The notes under the pieces: model-generated
Told to the model about the DNA's origin: nothing
What the model saw: only the letters and a program-made list of their open reading frames with translations
The model's database searches: none
Translations under genes and position numbers: made by a program
In this document: positions 45,823 to 53,952 of the stretch, one piece after another
Layout of the letters: each line of letters starts with the position of its first letter
Position numbering within the stretch: position 1 is the stretch's first letter
Assembly (NCBI RefSeq): GCF_011947225.1
Contig: NZ_JAATVW010000001.1
Coordinates: 1-64,000 of the forward strand
Direction of reading: 5' to 3'
Length of the DNA stretch: 64,000 bases
Origin: Planosporangium flavigriseum
GTDB lineage: Bacteria > Actinomycetota > Actinomycetes > Mycobacteriales > Micromonosporaceae

Positions 45823-48285
45823 ATGACCGTTCCCGAGACATCAACCGTCGACCAGCTCATCCTCCAGCACCTGGACACCGCGAACCTGCCTGAGTCCTCC
45901 GTCGATCTCGTCTTCGCGGCGCTCCTCGGCCAGTCAGACCTCGATGCCGCCCTCGGTGGCGCCACGACAGCCCGGCCAGCAGCCTCCCCCGAAAACGTTG
46001 GAGCCGCCGAGCCGATCGGCACGTACCTGTCGAGCATCGAGGTGTGCGGGTTTCGCGGCATCGGCCAGGGGAGCCGGCTCGACCTCACCCCCGGCCCTGG
46101 CCTGACGATCGTGACCGGCCGCAACGGCTCCGGGAAGTCCAGCTTCGCCGAAGCTGCCGAGTTGGCGCTGACCGGTGACAACAAGCGCTGGGCGGGGCGG
46201 GCGTCCGTCTGGCAGGACGGCTGGCGCAACCTGCACGCCAGCGAGGAGCCGTACATCCGGGTCCGGCTGGGTGTCGACGGGCACCGCAACGGCGCAGCCG
46301 TGGAGTGCCACTGGACTCGCGACGGCGGGCTCGCCGACCGTACGAGCTTCCTGCAGGTAACCGGTCAACCGCGCCAGTCGGTCGCCGACCTCGGTTGGGA
46401 CCGGCCGCTGGAGCTGTACCGGCCCTTCCTGTCGTACGCGGAGCTCGGTGGGCTGATCGGTGGCAGGCCCAGCGAGATGTACGACTCGCTGCAGCGCATC
46501 CTCGGCCTCGGCCGACTCGTCGAAGTCGAGAACATGCTGAAGACGGCGCGCAAGGCCATGGATGGCCTCCGCCCGCAGGCCACCGCCCAGTTGCCTGCGC
46601 TGCGCAGCGCGCTGGCCGCTCACCCTGATCCGCGGGCCCGGCAGGCGGAAGAGTCCCTCGCCGGGAAGGACGCGGACCTCGACCGGCTTGAGCTACTGGC
46701 CGACACCGACGAGCACGCCGACACCACCGCCACCGCCCCGTTACGCCAGCTCGACGTGCTGGAGCTACCCGAGCGCAATCAGGCAGCGGAGATCGTCGAC
46801 CGCCTCAACGCGGCGCTACGAGACCTGGCAGAGCTGGCCGGAACTCCCGCCGAGGAGGCCCGAGCGTTGGCGCGACTGCTGGGTGAGGCCATCAGCAACC
46901 ACGAGGCACATCCCGACCAGCCGTGCCCGGTCTGCGGTGGCCGGACCCTCGACACCGCCTGGGCCGAGCAGGCTCGTACCGAACTGCGGCGGCTCACCCA
47001 GCGCGCCGAGCGCATCGAGGGAGCCCACCGGTCGCAGCGGGAGTCGCGACGGGCGCTGCGCGACTTCCTTCCGGTCATTCCGAGGGCGATCGGCGCCGAT
47101 CTCACCGGCGTGGGTCTCGACACCGGCGCGGCCCGGGCCGCGTGGCAGCGCTGGGACGAACTGCTCGGGTCGGATGATCCACGCCGGATCGCCGACGAGG
47201 CGTTGGAAACCTTCGACGCGGTCGTCGCCGCCGTCCAGCCTCTCCAGGCAGCAGCCCGCGCGGTGCTGGAACGCCAGCGGCAGGCGTGGCGTCCGCTCGT
47301 CGACCAGCTTCGCGCGTGGGTGGCGACCGCCCGGAAGAGCCAGCGTGCGGCCGAGAACTACACGGCGTTGAGAAAGGCGATCACCTGGGTGCAGGGTATC
47401 GGCCAGCAGATCCGCAACGACAAGCTGGCGCCGGTAGCCAGGGACGCGACAACGATCTGGAACACGCTGCGGCAGGAGAGCAATGTCGACCTCGGCGCGA
47501 TCCGGCTGGCCGGCACGGGAACCTCGCGTCGGGTCGATCTCGACGTGACGGTCGACGGCACGCCGGGGGCAGCTTTGTCCGTGATGAGCCAGGGCGAGCT
47601 GCACTCCCTCGCGCTGGCGCTGTTCCTGCCCCGCGCCACCATACGGGAGAGCCCGTTCCGGTTCCTGATCATCGATGACCCGGTCCAGTCGATGGACCCG
47701 GTCAAGGTCTACGGTCTGGCCAAGGTGCTCGACCAGGTGGCCAGGGACCGGCAGGTCGTCGTCTTCACCCACGATGACCGGCTGCCGGCAGCGGTCCGGC
47801 ATCTGCAGTTGAAGGCCCGCGTCCTGACGGTCAGCCGGTTGGCGCGCTCGCAGGTGACCGTCGACCACGACGGCAAGGGCGATCCCGCCGCGCGTTACCT
47901 CGACGACGCCTGGGCGATCGCCAGGGACGGCACGATGGCCGACAAGATCCGCAGCACGGTCGTCTGCAACCTCATCCGCGACGCCCTGGAGTACACCTGT
48001 CAGGAGGCGATCCGCCGGCGCGACTTCCGCGCGGGCAGGCCAATCATGGACACCGAGACCGCGATCAGCGACGCGAACGGACTAAGGCCGCTTCTCGCGT
48101 TGGCGCTTCTGAATGACGCTGGAAGGGTTGGCGAACTGCCGGGAGCGCTGCAGCGTCTGCACTCAGATGCGCGACGTGTGGTCGCAGCCGTCAACGGCGG
48201 CGCGCACGGCGACCACCAGGGTGCCCCACTCACCTCCCTGGTCGACGACGCGCGGCGGGTCAACGAGAGGCTGGCCCGGTCATGA
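45823..48285 (+). CDS. SMC/Rad50-like ATPase with a zinc-hook-like CxxC, first gene of a two-gene system
   Basis: The 820-residue protein starts ATG at 45823, with GAGGAAG upstream. The N-terminal 60 residues are helical and not part of the ATPase. The ABC-type ATPase half carries Walker A GRNGSGKSS at 99-107. A helical arm of roughly 160-560 is interrupted at 368-371 by CPVC, like a Rad50 zinc hook. The second half has signature SQGELHSLAL at 589-598, Walker B FLIIDDP at 614-620 and the H-loop FTHDD at 648-652. A C-terminal helical domain of about 150 residues ends with VVAAVNGGAHGDH. It resembles RecF/SbcC-like ATPases of RloC, Lamassu and similar defence systems but belongs to none recognisably. 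The stop overlaps the next gene by ATGA. Confidence 0.78.
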   Translation: MTVPETSTVDQLILQHLDTANLPESSVDLVFAALLGQSDLDAALGGATTARPAASPENVGAAEPIGTYLSSIEVCGFRGIGQGSRLDLTPGPGLTIVTGRNGSGKSSFAEAAELALTGDNKRWAGRASVWQDGWRNLHASEEPYIRVRLGVDGHRNGAAVECHWTRDGGLADRTSFLQVTGQPRQSVADLGWDRPLELYRPFLSYAELGGLIGGRPSEMYDSLQRILGLGRLVEVENMLKTARKAMDGLRPQATAQLPALRSALAAHPDPRARQAEESLAGKDADLDRLELLADTDEHADTTATAPLRQLDVLELPERNQAAEIVDRLNAALRDLAELAGTPAEEARALARLLGEAISNHEAHPDQPCPVCGGRTLDTAWAEQARTELRRLTQRAERIEGAHRSQRESRRALRDFLPVIPRAIGADLTGVGLDTGAARAAWQRWDELLGSDDPRRIADEALETFDAVVAAVQPLQAAARAVLERQRQAWRPLVDQLRAWVATARKSQRAAENYTALRKAITWVQGIGQQIRNDKLAPVARDATTIWNTLRQESNVDLGAIRLAGTGTSRRVDLDVTVDGTPGAALSVMSQGELHSLALALFLPRATIRESPFRFLIIDDPVQSMDPVKVYGLAKVLDQVARDRQVVVFTHDDRLPAAVRHLQLKARVLTVSRLARSQVTVDHDGKGDPAARYLDDAWAIARDGTMADKIRSTVVCNLIRDALEYTCQEAIRRRDFRAGRPIMDTETAISDANGLRPLLALALLNDAGRVGELPGALQRLHSDARRVVAAVNGGAHGDHQGAPLTSLVDDARRVNERLARS

Positions 48286-48644
48286 CACCGCAGCAGCTGC
48301 TCGACGCGGCCGCCGTCCTGCTGACAACACCCTCGCCCACGATGCGGCGCTGCTGGCAACGGGCATGCGCCTCGCTCACCCGGGTCGCCCTGGAACAAGC
48401 CCTTGACGGGTACTGGAAGCGCGTCGAGCCGACCGCCGCGAGGTGCCCGATGCGCCACCAGCTACTCGCCCTGTCGGCGGTGGCCGGTGACGAGGTGACC
48501 GCGCTCGCCCGCTCGGCCTGGTACGGACTGTGCCGAGCGGTCCATCACCACACCTACGAACTGCCGCCGACCGTGGCGGAACTGCATGGGTGGCACCGCG
48601 AGGTCACGGCGTTGCTGGCGTTGCTGGACCAGCCGCCCCGATGA
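48282..48644 (+). CDS. Small HEPN-like (possibly SAV_6107-type) protein coupled to the SMC-like ATPase
   Basis: The 120-residue protein starts ATG at 48282, overlapping the ATPase stop by 4 nt. It is entirely helical: CWQRACASLTRVALEQALDG, MRHQLLALSAVAGDEVTALA, ARSAWYGLCRAVHHHTYEL, and VAELHGWHREVTALLALLDQ. The helix ending in RAVHHH fits the RX4-6H catalytic motif of HEPN ribonucleases, and the overall pattern resembles SAV_6107-like HEPN proteins of actinomycetes. Strict coupling to an SMC-like ATPase suggests that the ATPase senses DNA ends or invading DNA and that this protein is effector or antidote. Effector role is inferred, not shown. Confidence 0.65.
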   Translation: MTPQQLLDAAAVLLTTPSPTMRRCWQRACASLTRVALEQALDGYWKRVEPTAARCPMRHQLLALSAVAGDEVTALARSAWYGLCRAVHHHTYELPPTVAELHGWHREVTALLALLDQPPR

Positions 48645-48670
48645 CCAACGACCCCGCGCAACGACCCCGG

Positions 48671-49333
48671 TCAGTGCCGCCCGAGCAGGTTGTCGGCGAC
48701 GTTCTCCAGATGGCGGCGCATGGCAACCTGCGCGCCCTCCGGATCGCGGTCGCGCAGCGCCTCCACGACGGCGGTGTGCTCGGCGTGGTAGCAGCGGCGC
48801 CGTTCGGGGCTTGAGGTACGCCGCTTGAGGCTGCCCCAGACGGGCAACTGGCGGGACGCGTTCATGACATCGAACATGTTCATGAGCAGTCCGTTGTGGG
48901 CGGCTTCGGCGATGGCGCGGTGGAGCCTGCCGTCCCACATCTCGAAGGCTTCGAACTCGTCGCTGGCACCGCCGCGCTCCAGGCACTGCGTGATCCGGTC
49001 GAGGTCGGCCTGGGTGGCGACGCGGGCGGCGAGCGCGGCGACCGGTGGTTCGAGGACGAGCCGGACCTGCATGATCTCCGCCGGGCTGGTGTCGGCCGGC
49101 GCGGCGCGGACGGCTTCGACCGCAGCGTCGGTGAGGTAGGTGCCGCGCCCGACGTGGCGGACCACCATCCCGTCGCGCTCGAGGACTTCGAGGGCGCGGC
49201 GGACCGCGCTGCGCGGCGCGGACAGCCGCTCGACGAGGGCCCGCTCCGTGGGCAGCTTGGACCCTGGCCCGAGGCTGCCATTCCGGGTGCCCTCGACCAG
49301 CAGGGACCGCAGCGACTGCTCCACCGATATCAC
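48671..49333 (-). CDS. GntR-family (FadR/FCD subfamily) regulator
   Basis: The 220-residue protein starts at a GTG at 49333 (VISVEQSLRSLLVEG). The winged helix-turn-helix lies at about 5-70 (LPTERALVERLSAPRSAVRR and ALEVLERDGMVVRHVGRGTY). The all-helical FCD effector domain runs from about 85 to 215 (EIMQVRLVLEPPVAALAARV, MWDGRLHRAIAEAAHNGLLM, EHTAVVEALRDRDPEGAQVA, MRRHLENV), with the metal-binding D and H residues of the family in place. It is divergent from the FAH/hydrolase operon and should repress it until a carboxylic-acid ligand binds. Five ATTGGTT-type boxes lie in the shared region. Confidence 0.92.
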   Translation of the reverse strand: MISVEQSLRSLLVEGTRNGSLGPGSKLPTERALVERLSAPRSAVRRALEVLERDGMVVRHVGRGTYLTDAAVEAVRAAPADTSPAEIMQVRLVLEPPVAALAARVATQADLDRITQCLERGGASDEFEAFEMWDGRLHRAIAEAAHNGLLMNMFDVMNASRQLPVWGSLKRRTSSPERRRCYHAEHTAVVEALRDRDPEGAQVAMRRHLENVADNLLGRH

Positions 49334-49353
49334 CGGGCCAGCGTACCGACTCG

Positions 49354-49469
49354 AACCAATTGAAACCAATCCCAACTATCGACACCTTCGAGGTTTGCCC
49401 CTCGACAGCCACTTCAACACAGGCGTAGCGTGACCGCAACCCATTGGTAACGATTGGTTCAGATTGGTT
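49354..49469. promoter_or_regulatory. Cluster of five ATTGGT(T) boxes phased at 10 bp, putative GntR operators
   Basis: AACCAAT at 49354-49360 and 49364-49370 and ATTGGT at 49443-49448, 49453-49458 and 49463-49468 form two groups in opposite orientation, with starts exactly 10 bp apart inside each group. One group is next to the gntR start and the other next to the FAH gene start. Same-face helical spacing suggests cooperative binding and shared control of both divergent promoters. Confidence 0.55.
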
Positions 49470-49491
49470 GCGCCGTGAAGTTGGTGAGGCT

Positions 49492-50376
49492 GTGAAGCTG
49501 GTGACGCTGTCCACCGGATCGGGGCCGCGTGTCGGGGTGGTGGACGCCGAGGCGGGCACGGTCCGTGACGTGAGCGACCTGCTGCCGGCCGGGTCCGGAA
49601 TGCTCGAGGTGATCGAGGGCTGGGCCGAGTTGGGTCCACTGCTGGCCGAGCGCACCGGCGACCTGCCGGCACGGCCGCTTGACCCGGCCGAAGTGCTGGC
49701 GCCGATTCCGATTCCGCGGCGCGACATCTTCTGCGTCGGCAAGAACTACCGGGAGCACGTGGTCGAGTTCAGCCGCAGCGGCTACGACACCCCCGACCGC
49801 TCCGAGGCGGTACCGGAGCACCCGGTGCTGTTCACGAAGGCGACGACCGCGGTCACCGGCCCGTACGCCGACATCGACCCGCACCACGGCGTCACGTCCG
49901 AAGTGGACTACGAGGCGGAGCTCGCGGTGATCATCGGCCGTGGTGGCCGCGGGATCACCCGGGAGCAGGCGTTCGACCACGTCTGGGGGTACACGATCGT
50001 CAACGACGTCACGGCCCGCGACCTGCAGCGCGCCCACAAGCAGTGGATGCTCGGCAAGTCGCTCGACACGCACTGCCCGATGGGTCCGTACGCCGTGACC
50101 GTCGACGAGGTCCCGGACGTCACCGCACTGGTGGTCGAGAGCTTCGTCAACGGGGAGCGCCGCCAGTCGGCGTCGGTCAAGGACCTGATCTTCGACATCC
50201 CGGACCTGATCGCCACGCTGTCGGCCGGGATCACCCTGCTGCCCGGCGACATCATCGCGACCGGCACGCCGGCCGGGGTCGGCATCGGGTTCGATCCACC
50301 GAAGTTCCTGACCAGCGGCGACGTCGTCGAGGTCGCGATCACCGGCCTGGGCGCGCAGCGCAGCCGGGTCGCCTGA
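49492..50376 (+). CDS. Fumarylacetoacetate hydrolase-fold enzyme
   Basis: This 294-residue protein starts at a GTG at 49492 with GGTGAGG before it. An N-terminal domain (RVGVVDAEAGTVRDVSDLLP) precedes the FAH catalytic domain, with FCVGKNYREHVVEFSRSGY, the metal site in EVDYEAELAVIIGRGGRGIT, YTIVNDVTARDLQ, the K/Q pair in QWMLGKSLDTHCPMGPYAVT, and LLPGDIIATGTPAGVG. This is the 2-oxo-hept-3-ene-dioate/acylpyruvate branch, which cleaves C-C bonds or hydrates dienoates in aromatic or keto-acid breakdown. It is first gene of the operon; the hydrolase follows after 25 bp. Confidence 0.88.
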   Translation: MKLVTLSTGSGPRVGVVDAEAGTVRDVSDLLPAGSGMLEVIEGWAELGPLLAERTGDLPARPLDPAEVLAPIPIPRRDIFCVGKNYREHVVEFSRSGYDTPDRSEAVPEHPVLFTKATTAVTGPYADIDPHHGVTSEVDYEAELAVIIGRGGRGITREQAFDHVWGYTIVNDVTARDLQRAHKQWMLGKSLDTHCPMGPYAVTVDEVPDVTALVVESFVNGERRQSASVKDLIFDIPDLIATLSAGITLLPGDIIATGTPAGVGIGFDPPKFLTSGDVVEVAITGLGAQRSRVA

Positions 50377-50401
50377 AACCCACGAGAGTACGAGGAGAGC
50401 T

Positions 50402-51163
50402 GTGAAGATCAACGGCAAGGAACTCGCCGTCGAGGTCGCCGGTGCGGGCCCCGCGGTCCTGATGGTGCACGGCCTGGGCGGGACGTCGAACTTCTACCAG
50501 GTGCAGGCCGACGCCCTGGCCGAGCGGTTCCAGGTCATCCGGGTCGACTCCGCCGGCGCCGGCCGGTCCGAACTCGGCGACGACATCAGCATCTCCGGGC
50601 ACGCGGACGACCTGGCCGCCGTCCTCGACGCCCTGGGCGTCGACAGCGCCACGGTCGTCGGGCACTCCATGGGCACGCTCGTGGTCCGCGACCTCGCCAC
50701 CCGCTACCCGGACCAGGTCGACGGGCTGGTCCTACTGGGTGCGGTACGCGAGCCCGCCGAGGCCGGCCGGCAGGCCCAGCGCGACCGCGCCGCGCTCCTG
50801 CGGGAAAAGGGCACCGCCGCCGTCGCGCCCGGGGTGGTCGCCAACGCGCTGTCCGAGACCACCCGGCGCGACAAGCCGGAGGTCGCCGCGTTCGTCCGCG
50901 AACTCGTCATGCGCCAGGACGCCGAGGGCTACGCCCGCAACTGCGAGGCGCTGGCCAACGCCGTCGATCCCGGCCCCATCGCCTCCGAACTTCCGCTGCT
51001 GCTCATCACTGGTAGCGACGACAAGGTCGGTCCGCCGGAGGCGAGCCGGGAGATCGCCGACGCCCATGGCTCGGCAACCGTCGAGGTCCTGCCCGGCGTC
51101 GGGCACTGGACCGCCCTCGAAGCCGCCGGCCCGGTCACGGACCTGCTGCTCAAGTTCCTGTAA
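50402..51163 (+). CDS. Alpha/beta hydrolase (3-oxoadipate enol-lactonase-like)
   Basis: The 253-residue protein starts at a GTG at 50402 after GAGGAG. It has the oxyanion loop VHGLGGTSNFY, nucleophile elbow VVGHSMGT (Ser at about 87), the acid in LITGSDDKVGP and the histidine in PGVGHWTALE, so the catalytic triad is complete. Overall it looks like PcaD or BphD-type hydrolases acting on lactones or ring-fission products. With the FAH-fold enzyme upstream and the amidohydrolase 35 bp downstream it probably forms a short breakdown pathway under GntR control. The exact substrate is not deducible. Confidence 0.88.
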   Translation: MKINGKELAVEVAGAGPAVLMVHGLGGTSNFYQVQADALAERFQVIRVDSAGAGRSELGDDISISGHADDLAAVLDALGVDSATVVGHSMGTLVVRDLATRYPDQVDGLVLLGAVREPAEAGRQAQRDRAALLREKGTAAVAPGVVANALSETTRRDKPEVAAFVRELVMRQDAEGYARNCEALANAVDPGPIASELPLLLITGSDDKVGPPEASREIADAHGSATVEVLPGVGHWTALEAAGPVTDLLLKFL

Positions 51164-51198
51164 CTCCCCCGCACCGCCCCTGCAGAGGAGAGCCCACG

Positions 51199-52503
51199 AT
51201 GCCCGTCCCGACCAGCAAGGTCCTGTTCCGCAACGTCAGCATCCTCGATTCCACCGGTGCCGATCCGTACCCCGGTGACGTCCTCGTCGAGAACAACCGC
51301 ATCGCCTCCGTCGGCACCGTCGACCCCGACGCCGCCGCGGGGGCGCGGGTCATCGAAGGCCGCGGCCGCACCCTGATGTCCGGCCTGTGCGACGCGCACA
51401 CGCACTTCTCCTGGAACAACTCCGCCGACCTCGACGGCCTGGGCACCATGCCCGTCGAGGAGCACCTGCTCTTCTGCCTCGAGTCCGCCCGCACCTACAT
51501 CGACTCCGGGTACACGATGTGCCTGGGTGCGGCGTCAGCGAAGGAGCGGCTCGACGTCGTCTGCCGGGACGCGATCAACGCCGGGCGGTTCCCCGGCCCG
51601 CGGTACCTGGCCAACGGGCCGGAGATCGCCGTGACCGGTGGGGCGCTGATCCCGTCGATCACGAAGTTCGCCGACGGCCCCGAGGGCATGCGCAAGGCGG
51701 TCCGCGAACTGGTCGGGATCGGCGTGGACCAGATCAAGCTGTCGATGACGGGCGAGGAGATCACCGGCACGCTTCGCGCCGAGGACACCTACTTCTCCGA
51801 CGAGGAGACCGCGGCCGCCGTCGCCGAGGCCCACCGCCGCGGCAAGCGCGTCTGCGCGCACGCGCGCAGCGCGGAGAGCGTGAAGATGTGCGTCCGCAAC
51901 AAGGTCGACATCATCTACCACGCCAGCTTCACCGACGCCGAGGGCATGGACATGCTCGAGGCCAACAAGGACTGGGTGTTCGTCGCCCCCGGGCTCAACT
52001 GGCTCGTCGCCACGCTCTACGAGGCCGAGTCGTTCGGCTTCCCGCAGGAGGCCGCCGAGGCCGTCGGGTACAAGAAGGAACTCGAGGTGGCGATCGAGGG
52101 CCTGCGCGAGATGCACCGGCGCGGCATCAGGGTGCTGCCCGGCGGCGACTACGGCTTCGCGTGGACCCCGCACGGCACGTACGCCCGCGACCTCCAGCAC
52201 TTCGTCGAACTGCTCGGGTTCACCCCGATGGAGGCGATCATCTCCGCCACCGCGTGGGGCGGCGAGATCATGCTGCAGCCCGACGAGCTCGGCAAGGTCC
52301 AGCCCGGCTACCTCGCCGACCTGCTGCTCGTCGACGGCGACCCGCTCGCCGACATCACGATCCTGCAGGACCACGACCGGCTGAACTACATCATGAAGGA
52401 CGGCACGTTCCACAAGGAGCCCAGCACCGACACCGCCCCCTCCCCGGACCCGGCGAACATGCCCGCCACCGCTACCGAGCGCCTGGTACAGCAGCGCGCC
52501 TGA
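51199..52503 (+). CDS. Metal-dependent amidohydrolase
   Basis: This 434-residue protein starts ATG at 51199 after AGAGGAGAG. It has the amidohydrolase-superfamily layout: an N-terminal composite beta domain (VLFRNVSILDSTGADPYPGD), metal motif DAHTHFSWNN at about 63, a lysine in QIKLSMTGEEITG, histidines in KRVCAHARSAESV and DIIYHASFTD, the aspartate in LPGGDYGFAW, and the C-terminal LGKVQPGYLADLLLVDGDPL. This is the imidazolonepropionase/prolidase-like branch. It would open an amide or lactam ring in the pathway of this operon. Confidence 0.88.
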   Translation: MPVPTSKVLFRNVSILDSTGADPYPGDVLVENNRIASVGTVDPDAAAGARVIEGRGRTLMSGLCDAHTHFSWNNSADLDGLGTMPVEEHLLFCLESARTYIDSGYTMCLGAASAKERLDVVCRDAINAGRFPGPRYLANGPEIAVTGGALIPSITKFADGPEGMRKAVRELVGIGVDQIKLSMTGEEITGTLRAEDTYFSDEETAAAVAEAHRRGKRVCAHARSAESVKMCVRNKVDIIYHASFTDAEGMDMLEANKDWVFVAPGLNWLVATLYEAESFGFPQEAAEAVGYKKELEVAIEGLREMHRRGIRVLPGGDYGFAWTPHGTYARDLQHFVELLGFTPMEAIISATAWGGEIMLQPDELGKVQPGYLADLLLVDGDPLADITILQDHDRLNYIMKDGTFHKEPSTDTAPSPDPANMPATATERLVQQRA

Positions 52504-52570
52504 CCGACGTACGCAAGCGCCGGCGGCCGACCCCCTGGGCCGCCGGCGCTCCCCTACCGGGAGCCGGACC

Positions 52571-52987
52571 GTGACCCTGCTGATCTGCCGTACCTGCCCC
52601 CGCTACGACGCCCGCGCCAGCGGCGAGTTCGGCCGCCGGCTGACCGCCGCCATCGCCGCCATCGCCGCCATCGCCGAGATCGCCGAGATCGCCGCGGGCG
52701 AACCGGACGCGCCGGTGGCGATCCGCAACGTGCAGTGCCTCGGCGGGTGCCCCGAGGACGGGGTCGTCGCCGTCGACGCCCCCGGCAAGGCCCGCATCCG
52801 CTTCACCGGGCTCACCGAGTCGTACGCCGAGGCGATCCTGGCTGCCGCTGCGGCCCACCACGCCAGCCCGAGCGGGCTACCCGCCGACTGGGCCGTCCCC
52901 ACCGAGTTGGCCGGCCACCTCAGCTCGGTCACCGTCAAGCGACTACCAGGACGCCTTGCGGACCCCGGGAAGCTCACCGCGCCGTAG
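52571..52987 (+). CDS. DUF1636 protein (thioredoxin-fold, Cys-rich)
   Basis: The 138-residue protein starts at a GTG at 52571 with GGGAG upstream. It has the DUF1636 marks LLICRTCPRYD at the N-terminus, NVQCLGGCPEDGVVAVDAPG, and ARIRFTGLTESYAEAILAAA. The four cysteines (CRTC, CLGGC) resemble those of 2Fe-2S thioredoxin-like ferredoxins; its role is unknown. It is the last gene of the operon, 67 bp after the amidohydrolase. A five-unit 9-bp tandem repeat inside it adds an Ala-Ile rich stretch to the first helix. Confidence 0.8.
   Translation: MTLLICRTCPRYDARASGEFGRRLTAAIAAIAAIAEIAEIAAGEPDAPVAIRNVQCLGGCPEDGVVAVDAPGKARIRFTGLTESYAEAILAAAAAHHASPSGLPADWAVPTELAGHLSSVTVKRLPGRLADPGKLTAP
52652..52696 (+). 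repeat. Five tandem 9-bp ATCGCCGNN units inside the DUF1636 gene
   Basis: Units ATCGCCGCC, ATCGCCGCC, ATCGCCGAG, ATCGCCGAG and ATCGCCGCG encode IAAIAAIAEIAEIAA. A sixth, diverged unit (ACCGCCGCC) precedes them. The repeat is in frame, so copy-number change would alter helix length without a frameshift. Confidence 0.8.
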
Positions 52988-53035
52988 CGGCCGGATGCGG
53001 TGTCACCGCCGGGCGTTCTTGATCAGCTGGGCGCT

Positions 53036-53041
53036 TATTCT
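53036..53041 (+). promoter_or_regulatory. -10 element of a leaderless promoter
   Basis: TATTCT lies exactly 6 nt before the GTG at 53048, and there is no ribosome site, so the start is taken to be that GTG. Confidence 0.35.
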
Positions 53042-53047
53042 CATCGG

Positions 53048-53654
53048 GTGCCACAGGCAGACGGGACCGCATCGGACCACCCCGACGGTCCGCTGGAACA
53101 CATCATCGCCCTGCGGGTGCGCGAGTTCCGGCAGGCCAAGGGGATTTCTTTGACCGAGCTCGCCCGGCAGACCGGCATGTCGAAGGCGATGCTCTCCAAG
53201 ATCGAGAACGCCCAGACCTCGTGCAGCCTGTCGAGCCTCGCCAAGCTCGCCGACGCCCTCGAGGTTCCCGTGACCGCCCTCTTCCGCGGCGTGGACGCCG
53301 AGCGGGAGGCGGTGTTCACGCCGGCCGGTCACGGCGCGCGGATCGTGCGGCGGGGAAGCAACATCGGACACCTGTACCAGATGCTCGGCGCCCTGCGGGG
53401 TGAGCATAAGCGGATCGAGCCACTGCTGGTCACCCTGACCGACGCCAGCGAGGTCTTCCCGCTTCCAGCACGCCGGCACCGAGTTCATCCACATGCTGGA
53501 AGGCGCCATGGTGTACGGCCACGGCCATGCCCGCTAAGAGATGCGCCCCGGTGACTCGCTCGTCTTCGACGGCGAGGGCCCGCACGGCCCCGTCGACCTG
53601 ATCGAACTGCCCATCCGGTTCCTGTCGGTCACCGCCTACGGCAGCCTGCCGTAG
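53048..53654 (+). pseudogene. XRE-cupin regulator with a frameshift and a nonsense codon
   Basis: The frame from the GTG at 53048 gives an intact XRE domain (EFRQAKGISLTELARQTGMS, AMLSKIENAQTSCSLSSLAK) and the start of a cupin (RIEPLLVTLTDASEVFPL). At about 53465 the frame shifts: two bases appear to be missing (expected PLFQHAG). The next frame continues QHAGTEFIHMLEGAMVYGHG and HAR, then hits TAA at 53535-53537 where the family has Tyr (ARYEM), and goes on EMRPGDSLVFDGEGPHG to the natural TAG at 53652. Two independent lesions in one gene make decay more likely than error. Confidence 0.8.
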
Positions 53655-53952
53655 GCGGTGACCTGCCGCAGGTCAGCGCAGCTGTCCGGCATCGGCGTAG
53701 GGGTACAGGCTGGTCGGCGGCCCTTCCCCGCGTCGCGCCATGAGGCGGACCACCACCCGTAAAGCTTCCTAGGATATTCCGTTGACGGGGTGCGGTCCCG
53801 CGCCGGCGACCTCGCGACCTTCTGCGCCCGCCGCCACCTCGGGCCTACACCGACCTAACAAAAGACACGAATCGCCTTTATCAGTGAAATTCCGTGTAAA
53901 TACCGCAAACTCGCGGTCTCGCTTACTACCCTCACGGCGACAGCCGTTTTCA

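Noticed and set aside
45823-48285. Naming the ATPase RloC or Rad50/SbcC
   Set aside because: It has the hook and ABC motifs, but no partner MRE11/SbcD gene and no recognisable anticodon-nuclease tail; the small HEPN partner is not part of those systems.
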